From JBELMB01 sp042088665 (GTDB lineage Bacteria; Pseudomonadota; Alphaproteobacteria; Rhodobacterales; Rhodobacteraceae): DNA of 48,468 bases. The DNA lies in assembly GCA_042088665.1 (NCBI GenBank), contig JBELMB010000018.1, positions 1 through 48,468 on the forward strand, read 5' to 3'. Positions 33,220 to 41,294 of this stretch are shown here, piece by piece (the stretch's first letter is position 1; the number at the start of each line of letters is the position of its first letter). The notes beneath the pieces are model-generated. The model was not told the origin of the DNA. It saw only the letters and a list, made by a program, of their open reading frames with translations, and did no database searches. The position numbers were made by a program, and so were the translations under genes.

Positions 33220-34167
33220 ATGCTTGCATATGTGACACGAAGGCTGGTTGGCGCGGCATTGGTAATGCTCGCGGTCTCGACGCTGGTATTCTTCATGATC
33301 CGTCTGGTGCCGGGCGATCCGATCGCGGCCATGCTCGCCGACAGCGGCAGTCCCGAGGCGCGCGAGGCGTTGATCCGCAGGCTCGGACTGGATCAGCCTT
33401 TGATCGTCCAGTACTGGAAATGGATCACCGGGATCATGCGGGGTGATTTCGGTGCATCGATCTACGGCTCGAACCAGCCTGTGGCCGACATCCTGATGAA
33501 TGCCTTGCCGAAAACGCTGTCGCTGGCGTTCTTGTCCTTCATGATCGCGATCATCATCGCGGTGCCTGCGGGGATTATTTCGGCCACGCGCAAGAATTCT
33601 GCTGCGGACGTGGGTGTGTCGCTCTTTGCCTTTCTCGGCCTCTCGATGCCGGATTTCTGGCTTGCGATCATTCTGATCATCGTCTTCGCGGCCAATCTGC
33701 AATGGCTTCCGGCGATTGGCTATTCGCCGATCTCTGACGGGTTCTGGCCCTGGCTCAGCCATCTCATCCTGCCGTCTATCGCGATTGGCACCGGGTTTTC
33801 GGCGATCATTGCCCGCATGATCCGTTCGTCGATGCTCGAAGTGTTGCAGGCGGACTATATGCGCACCGCGGCCTCCAAGGGGCTGACGCAAAAGATCATC
33901 CTGCTGCGCCATGCCCTGCCCAATGCGCTTATCCCGGTGATCACCGTGATCGGCATCGCCTTTGCGCTGTTGATTTCTGGCGCTGTGGTCGTCGAGAACG
34001 TCTTCTCGATCAAGGGGTTGGGCCGTGTCCTGATCCAGGGCATCCAGAACCGCGACTACCCTGTCGTTCAGGGGGCGGTGCTTTTGGTGTCAGCCTTTTT
34101 CGTTTTGTCCAACCTTGTTGTCGATCTGCTCTACGCGGTGATTGACCCACGCATTCGGTACTCCTGA
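33220..34167 (+). CDS. ABC transporter permease (DppB type)
   Basis: A 315-residue inner-membrane protein with about six membrane segments. The start MLAYVTRRLVGAALVML and RLVPGDPI (27-34) are typical of DppB. The coupling helix EVLQADYMRTAASKG contacts the ATPases. No clear Shine-Dalgarno lies within 10 bases of the ATG because a hairpin occupies that space; the nearest purine-rich run is at 33184-33191. It is coupled to the next permease by a TGATG junction. Confidence 0.93.
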   Translation: MLAYVTRRLVGAALVMLAVSTLVFFMIRLVPGDPIAAMLADSGSPEAREALIRRLGLDQPLIVQYWKWITGIMRGDFGASIYGSNQPVADILMNALPKTLSLAFLSFMIAIIIAVPAGIISATRKNSAADVGVSLFAFLGLSMPDFWLAIILIIVFAANLQWLPAIGYSPISDGFWPWLSHLILPSIAIGTGFSAIIARMIRSSMLEVLQADYMRTAASKGLTQKIILLRHALPNALIPVITVIGIAFALLISGAVVVENVFSIKGLGRVLIQGIQNRDYPVVQGAVLLVSAFFVLSNLVVDLLYAVIDPRIRYS

Positions 34168-35054
34168 TGAGCGATGTAACTCCTGATCCAGTCCCCGCAG
34201 ACGGCGCTGGCGCGCCAAGGCGCAAGAGCCGGTTCCGGTCCGTCTTTGCCCGGGATCGAAAGGCCCAGTTCGGGTTGGTCGTGCTGGGTCTGTTCGTGCT
34301 CGCGGCGCTGCTCGCCCCGTTTCTGGCGCCTTATGATCCTAACGAGATGACGCTCAACATGATGAGCAAACCCTCTGGCGACAATATTCTCGGGACGGAC
34401 GACCTGGGGCGCGACCTGTTCTCGCGGATCCTGTGGGGGACGCAGATCTCGCTGTTTGTCGGGGTGGCGACCGTGGGGCTCGCGCTGATTTTCGGCGTGT
34501 TTCTCGGGGTGGTGGCCGGCTACTACGGCGGCTGGCTCGACATGATCATCATGCGCTACATCGACCTGCAGTGGGCTTTCCCGAATTTCATCATCGCGGT
34601 CTATCTGGTCGCGGTCTTCGGTACCGGCCTGCTGAACGTGATCGTGGCCATTGCGCTGGCGTTTCTGGATGATTTCGCCCGCATCGCGCGGTCGATGGTC
34701 CTGACGCTGAAAGAAGAGCAATTTGTCGACGCCGCGCGCGTTCAGGGGTTTTCCGATCTGCGGATCATGCTGCGCCATATTCTGCCAAACGCGATGGCTC
34801 CGATCATCGTTCAGGCCACGGTTTCGGTCTCTTACGCGATCCTCGGCGAGGCGTCGTTGTCCTTCCTTGGCCTCGGGGTCAATCCGAACACGCCCACATG
34901 GGGCCTGATCCTGTCGGACGGGCGCAGCTTTATCAGCCGTGCCTGGTGGCTTGGGGTGTATCCGGGGTTGGCGATCATGCTGATCGTGCTGTCGATCAAC
35001 TTTATCGGAGATGCGCTGCGGGACGCGTTGGATGTGCGCGAGACAGATGTATAA
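34167..35054 (+). CDS. ABC transporter permease (DppC type)
   Basis: A 295-residue inner-membrane permease. LAPFLAPYDPNEM (49-61), LGTDDLGRDLFSRILWG (75-91) and the coupling helix EEQFVDAARVQGFSD are DppC hallmarks. FLGLGVNPNTPTWG near the C terminus is also characteristic. About six membrane segments are visible. It completes a five-gene importer (two ATPases, binding protein, two permeases). The regulator gene follows after 57 bp. Confidence 0.93.
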   Translation: MSDVTPDPVPADGAGAPRRKSRFRSVFARDRKAQFGLVVLGLFVLAALLAPFLAPYDPNEMTLNMMSKPSGDNILGTDDLGRDLFSRILWGTQISLFVGVATVGLALIFGVFLGVVAGYYGGWLDMIIMRYIDLQWAFPNFIIAVYLVAVFGTGLLNVIVAIALAFLDDFARIARSMVLTLKEEQFVDAARVQGFSDLRIMLRHILPNAMAPIIVQATVSVSYAILGEASLSFLGLGVNPNTPTWGLILSDGRSFISRAWWLGVYPGLAIMLIVLSINFIGDALRDALDVRETDV

Positions 35055-35111
35055 GCGCCCCACCGCAGGGCACCCAAGGTCTGCGGCATCTGATCAAGTG
35101 AAGAGACCACA

Positions 35112-35846
35112 GTGACCCAATCAACTGTATTCGACGTGCGCAGCTATGTCATGGACCTGCTGAACAAGGGCGGCCTTGGTCCGGATGGCCGGCTTCCGAC
35201 GGAACGCGAACTCAGCGAGCGGACAGGGGCGTCGCGCCGTCTGATCCGGCGTGTCCTTGGCGCGCTCGAGGCCGAAGGGCTGATCTGGCGACAACAGGGC
35301 AAAGGCACCTTCGCGGGACAGCCACTGGCACCGGTGAGCGCGCTGGCTGCCGAAATCAACGATACCTCCGATCCGATCGAGGTCATGGAAGCCCGCCTGT
35401 GCATCGAGCCCGAACTCGCAGCCCTGTGCGCGACCCGTGCGACACCGGAGGATGTGGCGCGCATCTGGACGTTGGCGCGCCATGTCTACGATGTGGAAGA
35501 CGATCAGATGACCGAGTTGTGGGATTCGGCCCTGCACAGGATGATTGCGCAATGCGCTGGCAACCGCCCGCTGCAAGCGGCCTTTGCATTGCTGGACGAC
35601 AATCGCGCGACCGAAGGCTGGCAGGACGCACGCACAAAGGCGCGGACAAGCCGATCCTTGCGGGAATCGCACGCGCAGCATGTGGCCATTGTATCCGCCA
35701 TCGAGGCCGGAGATGCCAATGCCGCGCGCGAGGCGATGCGCAGGCATCTCATGGCCCGGATCGCGTCCTTGTCCGATGCGATGGGCGCCATCACCGGCGT
35801 TCAGCCGGACCTCCCGGGGCACAGTCCCGCCACCGCGCCACGCTAA
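35112..35846 (+). CDS. GntR family transcriptional regulator with FCD domain
   Basis: A 244-residue FadR-type regulator. Residues 5-68 form the GntR winged helix (RLPTERELSERTGASRRLIRRVLGALEAEGLIWR). Residues about 85-225 form the all-helical FCD ligand domain, with LHRMIAQCAGN and ESHAQHVAIVSAIEAGDANAAREAMRRHL. The GTG start at 35112 follows GTGAAGAGACCACA. It probably senses the transported compound or a breakdown product and represses this cluster. The dyad at 29256-29280 is a candidate target. Confidence 0.9.
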   Translation: MTQSTVFDVRSYVMDLLNKGGLGPDGRLPTERELSERTGASRRLIRRVLGALEAEGLIWRQQGKGTFAGQPLAPVSALAAEINDTSDPIEVMEARLCIEPELAALCATRATPEDVARIWTLARHVYDVEDDQMTELWDSALHRMIAQCAGNRPLQAAFALLDDNRATEGWQDARTKARTSRSLRESHAQHVAIVSAIEAGDANAAREAMRRHLMARIASLSDAMGAITGVQPDLPGHSPATAPR

Positions 35847-35858
35847 AGGGGGCCTTGC

Positions 35859-37511
35859 ATGCCAGACACACCGATCACATTGGCGGAGATCGAAGCCGCA
35901 GAGCGCCTTCTGGGTCTGGCCTACACCGACGGGGAGCGGGCTCAGATCACCGGCACTCTTGACGCGCAACGCGCATCCACCGAGGCGCTCCGGCAGGTGG
36001 ATCTGGGCAATTCGGTGCCCATGGCCTCGCGTTTTGATCCGCGCCTGCCCGGGTTTGTCATGCCCCGGGACAGCGGTGTGACGGTTGGCCAAGGGACGCA
36101 GGCTTTGCCAGCGGAGGACGTGGACATTGCCTTTGCCAGCCTGCCTGACCTCTCCCGCTGGATCGCATCGGGCGCGCTGACCAGCCGACGTCTGACGGAA
36201 ATCTATCTGGATCGCATCGCCAAGCTGAACCCGCAGTTGCAGTGTTTTGCCACGGTCACCGGGGATCTCGCGCTTGCCGAGGCCGATGCGATGGATGCGC
36301 TCACTGCCAAGGGACAAAGCCTTGGCCCGCTGCATGGCATTCCTTATGGCGTCAAGGATCTCTTTGACACCAAGGGGGTGACCACCGGCTGGGGCGCGGA
36401 ACCCTACCGGGATCGGGTGCCGGATGCGGATGCCCGGATCGTGACGCTTTTGCGGGCGGCGGGGGCGGTGCTCCTGGGCAAGACCACGCTTGGCGCGCTG
36501 GCTTATGGCGACGTCTGGTATGGCGGCCAGACCCGCAATCCGTTCAACACCAACGAGGGGTCATCGGGATCAAGCGCGGGTTCTGCCTCGTCGACTGCGG
36601 CGGGGTTGTGCGCCTTTGCGATTGGGACCGAGACGCTTGGCTCCATCACATCGCCCAGTCAGCGATGCGGGACCACGGGGTTGCGCCCGACCTTCGGGCG
36701 GGTCAGCCGCGCCGGTGGCATGGCGCTGTGCTGGTCGCTCGACAAGGTGGGTCCCATCTGCCGGGGGGTGGATGACACCGCGCTGGTGCTTGACGCGCTG
36801 AACGGCGCGGATCAGAACGACATCTGTTCGATTGCGGCCCCCTTTTCCTATGATGCGGGGCGGGACATCACCGGTCTTAAACTGGGCTACCTGCCGCAAG
36901 CCTTTGGCGAAGGGGCCACTGCGACCGATCACGCCGCACTTGCCGCCGCGCGAGAGTTGGGCGTCGAGGTGGTCGAGGTCAGCTTGCCGGACTTGCCCTA
37001 CGGCGCGCTGATGAACGTCGTCTATGCCGAGGCGGCCGCCGCCTTCGCGGATCTGACGCTGACGGGTCTGGACGACACGCTCACCCGCCAGGATGATGAC
37101 GCATGGCCCAATATCTTTCGCAAGGCGCGGCTTTTGTCGGCGGTTGACCACGTGCAACTCGACAGGTTGCGGTTTCGGGTCATGCAGGCACTGGATGGCA
37201 TGTTTGAACAGGTCGATGCCCTGATCGGTCCGTTTTCGACCGGGCCGATGCTGGTTGCCTCGAATTTCACCGGACACCCCTGCCTGCACCTGCGGGCCGG
37301 GTTTGAAACCCTCGCGACACGCGGATCGGGCTCGCTTGGCACCGGCAGGCTCACCGCGCGCGCCAAGGATGCCGAGGGCGAGACGTTTCGCGTCCCTCAG
37401 GGCATATCGCTTTGGGGGCGATTGTTCGACGAGGGCACAATCCTCGTTTTGGGGCGGGCGCTGGAGGCGCGGCTGGACGTCGCTCACGAACGGCCGTCCT
37501 TGCCGGAGTGA
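35859..37511 (+). CDS. Amidase signature family hydrolase
   Basis: A 550-residue amidase. The catalytic Ser-cisSer-Lys triad can be placed: Lys166 in GIPYGVKDLFD, the glycine/serine loop GSSGSSAGS (234-242) and the nucleophile Ser262 in GTETLGSITSP. An N-terminal helical part of about 85 residues precedes the core, which is long for the family. It would release ammonia or an amine from an amide. It lies 12 bp after the regulator in the transporter operon. The substrate is unknown. A 15-bp minisatellite follows the stop. Confidence 0.88.
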   Translation: MPDTPITLAEIEAAERLLGLAYTDGERAQITGTLDAQRASTEALRQVDLGNSVPMASRFDPRLPGFVMPRDSGVTVGQGTQALPAEDVDIAFASLPDLSRWIASGALTSRRLTEIYLDRIAKLNPQLQCFATVTGDLALAEADAMDALTAKGQSLGPLHGIPYGVKDLFDTKGVTTGWGAEPYRDRVPDADARIVTLLRAAGAVLLGKTTLGALAYGDVWYGGQTRNPFNTNEGSSGSSAGSASSTAAGLCAFAIGTETLGSITSPSQRCGTTGLRPTFGRVSRAGGMALCWSLDKVGPICRGVDDTALVLDALNGADQNDICSIAAPFSYDAGRDITGLKLGYLPQAFGEGATATDHAALAAARELGVEVVEVSLPDLPYGALMNVVYAEAAAAFADLTLTGLDDTLTRQDDDAWPNIFRKARLLSAVDHVQLDRLRFRVMQALDGMFEQVDALIGPFSTGPMLVASNFTGHPCLHLRAGFETLATRGSGSLGTGRLTARAKDAEGETFRVPQGISLWGRLFDEGTILVLGRALEARLDVAHERPSLPE

Positions 37512-37519
37512 TCTCGCTC

Positions 37520-37726
37520 TGAGTGGTCTTGGCCTGAAGGACTTAGGCCAGAGTGCCTCAGGCCAGAGTGACTCAGGCCAGAGTGACTCGGGCCTGACTG
37601 ATCTGCGTCCGAGTGATTTGGGACGCGCAGTTTGGGCCTGAGCGGTTGGGGCCTGTGCGATTTGGGCCTGAGCGATTTGGGCCCGAGCGGTTGGGGCCCG
37701 AGCGGTTTGGGCCTGACTGGCCTTTG
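37520..37726. repeat. 15-bp minisatellite, about 14 units
   Basis: Fourteen units of 14-15 bp run almost without break between the convergent amidase and oxidoreductase genes. The consensus is about YGAYTYRGGCCYGAG. Units near the left read TGACTCAGGCCAGAG and those to the right CGATTTGGGCCTGAG, so two sub-families are present. One strand is open in one frame and would give serine/glycine-rich pentapeptides, but there is no start signal. It is not CRISPR: there are no spacers. Confidence 0.85.
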
Positions 37727-37757
37727 TCAGCAGGGCCGATTACCCGCGCAACCCGGT

Positions 37758-38720
37758 CTAGGTTTTGCCCGACAGCATCTGCTCGACCAGGATTTGCACG
37801 CGCAATGCCTCTTGCGGCGTGGCAAGGCGATTGGGTTTCCTGTCGATACACAGCAACAGATCGTCCAACTGCGCCTTCAGACTGGTGGCCCGCGGGTTTG
37901 AGGGGCGCTCTGCGATCTCGACAAACGCCCCCCCGTCCGAGACGGCATCGATGTAGAATTCCGAGACGCGGCGGCTGGCCCGCGCGCCCTTGATCGTCAG
38001 TTCCTGCCGATCGGGCTGCGCCCCGCCAACGCTGGCCATCACCGTCAGGGGCCGGCCATCTTCTGTCTCAAGCCGGGCCAACATATGCGTCTCACACAGT
38101 TGCGGATCAGAGGGATAGGCGGGGCGCGCCCAGACAACCGAAAGGGGGCCAAGGATACGCTCTGAGAAGAACAGGAAGTGCGAGATCACTTCGCGGGTCA
38201 TGCCGCCTTCTTCGCGGTATCTGAGCCAGTCTGCGGCTTTCTGCCAGGCGCGCGGCCAGTCTGCATAGGTGACGACGATATCGGCGCCCAGAACCTCGCC
38301 CAGAGCGCCTGTGCGCGCGGCGTCATCCACACCCGCAAGGGCGGCCCCCGCGGCCTGCGTGAAGTTCACGGCGGCAGGCACGTCCCGGGCCATCAGATGC
38401 GCCACGAGTGCCTTGCTCTCGCTGACATCCACCCCCAGAGGTTTTTCCAGAAACACCGCCTTGCCTGCATCCGCGGCGGCCATGGCAAGGGTCTTGCGCG
38501 GCGCCGGGGGACAGGCCAGATAGACAAGATCCGCCGCGGCAATGGCATCCTCGGCGCAGTCCGTGACCTGTGCACCCGGCGCCAAGGCGCGGGCCTTGCG
38601 GCAGGCTTCGGGATCGGGGTCCCATAGCGCCACCGGCTCATAGCCCGCGTGCAGGGCCATGTGTTCGACCATGCGGCGCCCCATGATGCCGAGGCCGATG
38701 ACGGCTGTTTTCACGGTCAT
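37758..38720 (-). CDS. Gfo/Idh/MocA family oxidoreductase
   Basis: A 320-residue NAD(P)-dependent oxidoreductase. AVIGLGIMGRRM (6-17) is the nucleotide-binding loop, and FLEKPLG with E92-K93-P94 is the family signature. The C-terminal domain has FYIDAVSDGGAFVEIAERP. The family acts on sugars, inositols and related alcohols. No substrate is suggested except by its neighbour, an acetamidase/formamidase-like gene 13 bp upstream with which it forms a leftward pair. It converges with the amidase gene. Confidence 0.85.
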   Translation of the reverse strand: MTVKTAVIGLGIMGRRMVEHMALHAGYEPVALWDPDPEACRKARALAPGAQVTDCAEDAIAAADLVYLACPPAPRKTLAMAAADAGKAVFLEKPLGVDVSESKALVAHLMARDVPAAVNFTQAAGAALAGVDDAARTGALGEVLGADIVVTYADWPRAWQKAADWLRYREEGGMTREVISHFLFFSERILGPLSVVWARPAYPSDPQLCETHMLARLETEDGRPLTVMASVGGAQPDRQELTIKGARASRRVSEFYIDAVSDGGAFVEIAERPSNPRATSLKAQLDDLLLCIDRKPNRLATPQEALRVQILVEQMLSGKT

Positions 38721-38733
38721 GCCGATCCCTTTT

Positions 38734-39684
38734 TCAATTGGACCCCGCGTCGAGCAGGCTCTTTTCCATCATCATGTGCACACCCTTGTTGCCGTTCACC
38801 GTTTGCGTGATACGCAAATCCCCCGCCAGCGAGCAGAGCATATAGGCGTCTTCGCGGCCAAGCCCGGTGCGCTGGACGATCCAGTGGATCATGTCGCGCA
38901 GGGCCATTTCGGCGCAGCGGTCCAGATCCTCGTGCATGCCCATCGTGATCAGATGCGTGGGTGTCTCTGCGTGCGGACAAGACAACGGCAGATCGTCGTG
39001 CAGAACAAAGCGGAAGGTGCCTGTCAAAGCGGTTTCGATCGCGGTGACGCAGACTTCGCCGTCGCCCTGGGCGGCATGACCGTCGCCGCAGGAAAACAAT
39101 GCCCCTTCCGTATGAACCGGCAGATACAGCGTGGTCCCTGCAACCAGTTCCTTGTTGTCGATATTGCCGCCATGCGCGCGTGGCTGGATGGTGGAGATAC
39201 GTCCCCAGCTTGGCGGTGGCGCGACCCCCATCACCCCGAAGAACGGGCGCAGAGGCAGCTTCAGCCCCCATGACAACCGCGCGGTCATCGCGTCCAGATC
39301 CAATGGGATCGTTGTTGCGCGTGCGGTCTGAAAATCGTCGGGCAGGGTGCCCGCCAGCGGGCGGATCATGTTCCAGCCCCAGTTCTGGCGCAGCTTCACG
39401 TCAAGGATCTGAACTTCGAGAACCTGACCGGGTCTGGCGCCTGCGATTGCGACCGGACCGGTCAGGATATGTCCCGGCAGATGCGGGGGCACCTTTGCGT
39501 GAACGTCCAGATGTTCTGGCAGAATGTCGAACCCATCCACCGGTGAGGGAATGTGTTCCGGCCCGCCTGACACTGTCTCGATGACAAGGGTGTCGCCGCT
39601 TTCCACCTCCAGCACCGGGTCCAGCGAGGCATCGAAGGATCCCCAGACACAGGTGTCCGGGCTTGCTTTCAACCGGTTGGCCAC
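38734..39684 (-). CDS. Acetamidase/formamidase family protein
   Basis: A 316-residue protein of the acetamidase/formamidase family. GHILTGPVAIAGARPGQVLEV near 75-95, PRAHGGNIDNKEL near 165 and the metal-site region FSCGDGHAAQGDGEVC near 195-210 match the family. Such enzymes hydrolyse short amides to acid plus ammonia. The start chosen is GTG at 39684, with AGGAGAT upstream at good spacing; the open frame continues upstream without homology. It may complete amide breakdown begun by the amidase and transporter cluster. It is followed 13 bp on by the oxidoreductase. Confidence 0.85.
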   Translation of the reverse strand: MANRLKASPDTCVWGSFDASLDPVLEVESGDTLVIETVSGGPEHIPSPVDGFDILPEHLDVHAKVPPHLPGHILTGPVAIAGARPGQVLEVQILDVKLRQNWGWNMIRPLAGTLPDDFQTARATTIPLDLDAMTARLSWGLKLPLRPFFGVMGVAPPPSWGRISTIQPRAHGGNIDNKELVAGTTLYLPVHTEGALFSCGDGHAAQGDGEVCVTAIETALTGTFRFVLHDDLPLSCPHAETPTHLITMGMHEDLDRCAEMALRDMIHWIVQRTGLGREDAYMLCSLAGDLRITQTVNGNKGVHMMMEKSLLDAGSN

Positions 39685-39743
39685 GATGACGGATCTCCTG
39701 AAGGATTGGGGCGCAGCGAGGCTGCAAGGCGGTCTTACCAGCC

Positions 39744-39759
39744 CATTTGATAGTAAATG
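39744..39759. promoter_or_regulatory. Short AT-rich dyad upstream of the formamidase gene
   Basis: CATTT-GATAGT-AAATG is a 5-bp inverted repeat about 60 bp upstream of the leftward start. It is the most AT-rich spot in an otherwise GC-rich leader and could belong to the promoter or an operator. Confidence 0.25.
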
Positions 39760-39938
39760 AGACGCGCGGAGTACACGTCCATTCTGTGCCCATGCGCCGT
39801 TTGATGCGGGCGAAGCCTGATTGCCCCATCGGACGGCGTGAAATCGTGCTGGCGTGCCAGAATCCGAGACGCGGTAATACAGCCGTGGGACTTCTTGATG
39901 GGTGTTTCGGTCCCGCATCCGGGGAGGGCGGTCGATAC

Positions 39939-40460
39939 CTATCCTGAGAGGGGGATGCGCGCGAGGGTGCGCAGGCGGCCTGCCTCGGTTTCGACGATGT
40001 CCAGCGCATGGATCATGCCCCGTATCGGAAACGGACCCAGCACGGAGGCATCCAGCTGTTCAATACGCGCGCGCTCCGGGTGCGTTGCGATGGTCATATG
40101 TGGTTTGTACGGAATGTCCTTTCGCAATTCGGTGCGGTAGGGCGCATCATAAAGCAGGTGGTGGAGCGCCGTCAGCACATCCTTGCCCCGCTCGCAGATC
40201 AGGAACAATTTGCTGGTGTGTTCAAACGGATCAAACACCACTTCGGTCTGGGCAAACGTGACGGTCAGGTTGCCCGTCGTCCCGGCCGCAGCGCGACATT
40301 TTGCGATGACCTCGCTGCTTTGCGCTGTGTGCAGGCCGAAGACGAGCGTGACGTGCGGGCGAACACGGCTGGCCCTTTCGGGTTCGTGCAACCGCCGAAA
40401 GCCGTCAATGGCCTGCAGAGTGTGCGGCGCAAACTCGGGAAAAGCGAGGACGTACAACAT
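39939..40460 (-). CDS. 2H phosphoesterase (2'-5' RNA ligase/LigT-like)
   Basis: A 173-residue protein with the two HxT motifs that define the 2H phosphoesterase superfamily: H36-V-T in RPHVTLVFG and H121-M-T in KPHMTIAT. These enzymes cleave or join 2'-5' or cyclic phosphodiester bonds in RNA or small nucleotides. The exact substrate is unknown. The ATG at 40460 gives the family start MLYVLAFP; the upstream open frame is not homologous. A direct repeat GCGCAATGTTG-like sequence overlaps the start region. Confidence 0.82.
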   Translation of the reverse strand: MLYVLAFPEFAPHTLQAIDGFRRLHEPERASRVRPHVTLVFGLHTAQSSEVIAKCRAAAGTTGNLTVTFAQTEVVFDPFEHTSKLFLICERGKDVLTALHHLLYDAPYRTELRKDIPYKPHMTIATHPERARIEQLDASVLGPFPIRGMIHALDIVETEAGRLRTLARIPLSG

Positions 40461-40725
40461 TGCGCAACATTGGGCCAACACCGCACGCAGTTCAAAGACC
40501 GGCGGACCCAAAGTCAAGGGGCTCAAACGGCTCCTTTTGGGGGTCCCGGGATGATCTCAGGGACGTGCGTCCGACGGATTGGCGGGCCACCGCGCCAGAC
40601 CCGTCAAGACGTGCTGCGGCCTGTCGTTGCACAGCGCGCGGGGATGCGACGGCATGTCAAAATGCGGGCATGGCAGGTGAGGGAAACGCATTTGCGTCGT
40701 CCATAGGCGTAAAGCCGATAGAAAC

Positions 40726-40800
<75 letters not shown>

Positions 40801-41031
40801 GCCGTGGGCGGGCTATTAGACCCTATCGCAGACCCGCGCAAGAGGGCCGTCGCTAAAAAACGCATGGCTCCGACCCGCTTTGGCCGCGCCCCTGACCCTT
40901 GCGTTGGACCGCCGGATCAGGCGGGTGCCTTGTGCTGGTTAGCGCGCGCGTCCGGGGGCGCTACAGGCGGGGGTTTGCGGGTGTGCGGGGCAAGGCTGGA
41001 CCGGCCCGAGGTGCTGGGGTACACGGACCGC

Positions 41032-41289
41032 ATGGATCAAGGCTCCCGCAAACGTCCCGGCGCAAAGGATGCCGCGCGTGAGGACCGCCTCAAGGCGGCT
41101 CTCAAGGCCAATCTTGGGCGCCGCAAGGTGCAGGCGCGCAAACGAGATGCAGCGCAAGACCCCCCAGAGGGATCGCTGACGCATGTCGCGCCGGCGGCAA
41201 CGCAGGACAGTCCTGATCCGGGGCAGGAGCAAGACCAGACCAAGGGCCAGAGTGTTGGCCAGACCAAGGGCCAGACCAAAGGGGTGTAA
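41032..41289 (+). CDS. Conserved small basic protein upstream of murA
   Basis: An 85-residue protein. The N-terminal half (KRPGAKDAAREDRLKAALK, then ANLGRRKVQARKR) is basic and helical and resembles small proteins found before murA in other Rhodobacterales. The C-terminal half is Gln/Gly/Thr-rich and contains the repeated pentapeptide-like GQTKGQTKG, encoded by short tandem repeats (41238-41284). No function is known. The ATG at 41032 is where the conserved part begins. It ends 5 bp before murA. Confidence 0.7.
   Translation: MDQGSRKRPGAKDAAREDRLKAALKANLGRRKVQARKRDAAQDPPEGSLTHVAPAATQDSPDPGQEQDQTKGQSVGQTKGQTKGV
41238..41284 (+). repeat. Short tandem repeat in the pre-murA gene
   Basis: GACCAAGGGCCAGAG is followed by GACCAAGGGCCA and GACCAAAGG, encoding repeated QTKGQ-type residues. 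The unit shares GGCCAGAG with the minisatellite at 37520-37726. Confidence 0.5.
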
Positions 41290-41294
41290 CAGGC

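Noticed and set aside
37520..37726. CRISPR array
   Set aside because: Units of 15 bp are contiguous with no spacers, and no cas genes are present.
37613..37993. Small protein encoded by the minisatellite
   Set aside because: The open frame is a consequence of the 15-bp period; there is no ribosome site and the coding extends antisense into the oxidoreductase gene.
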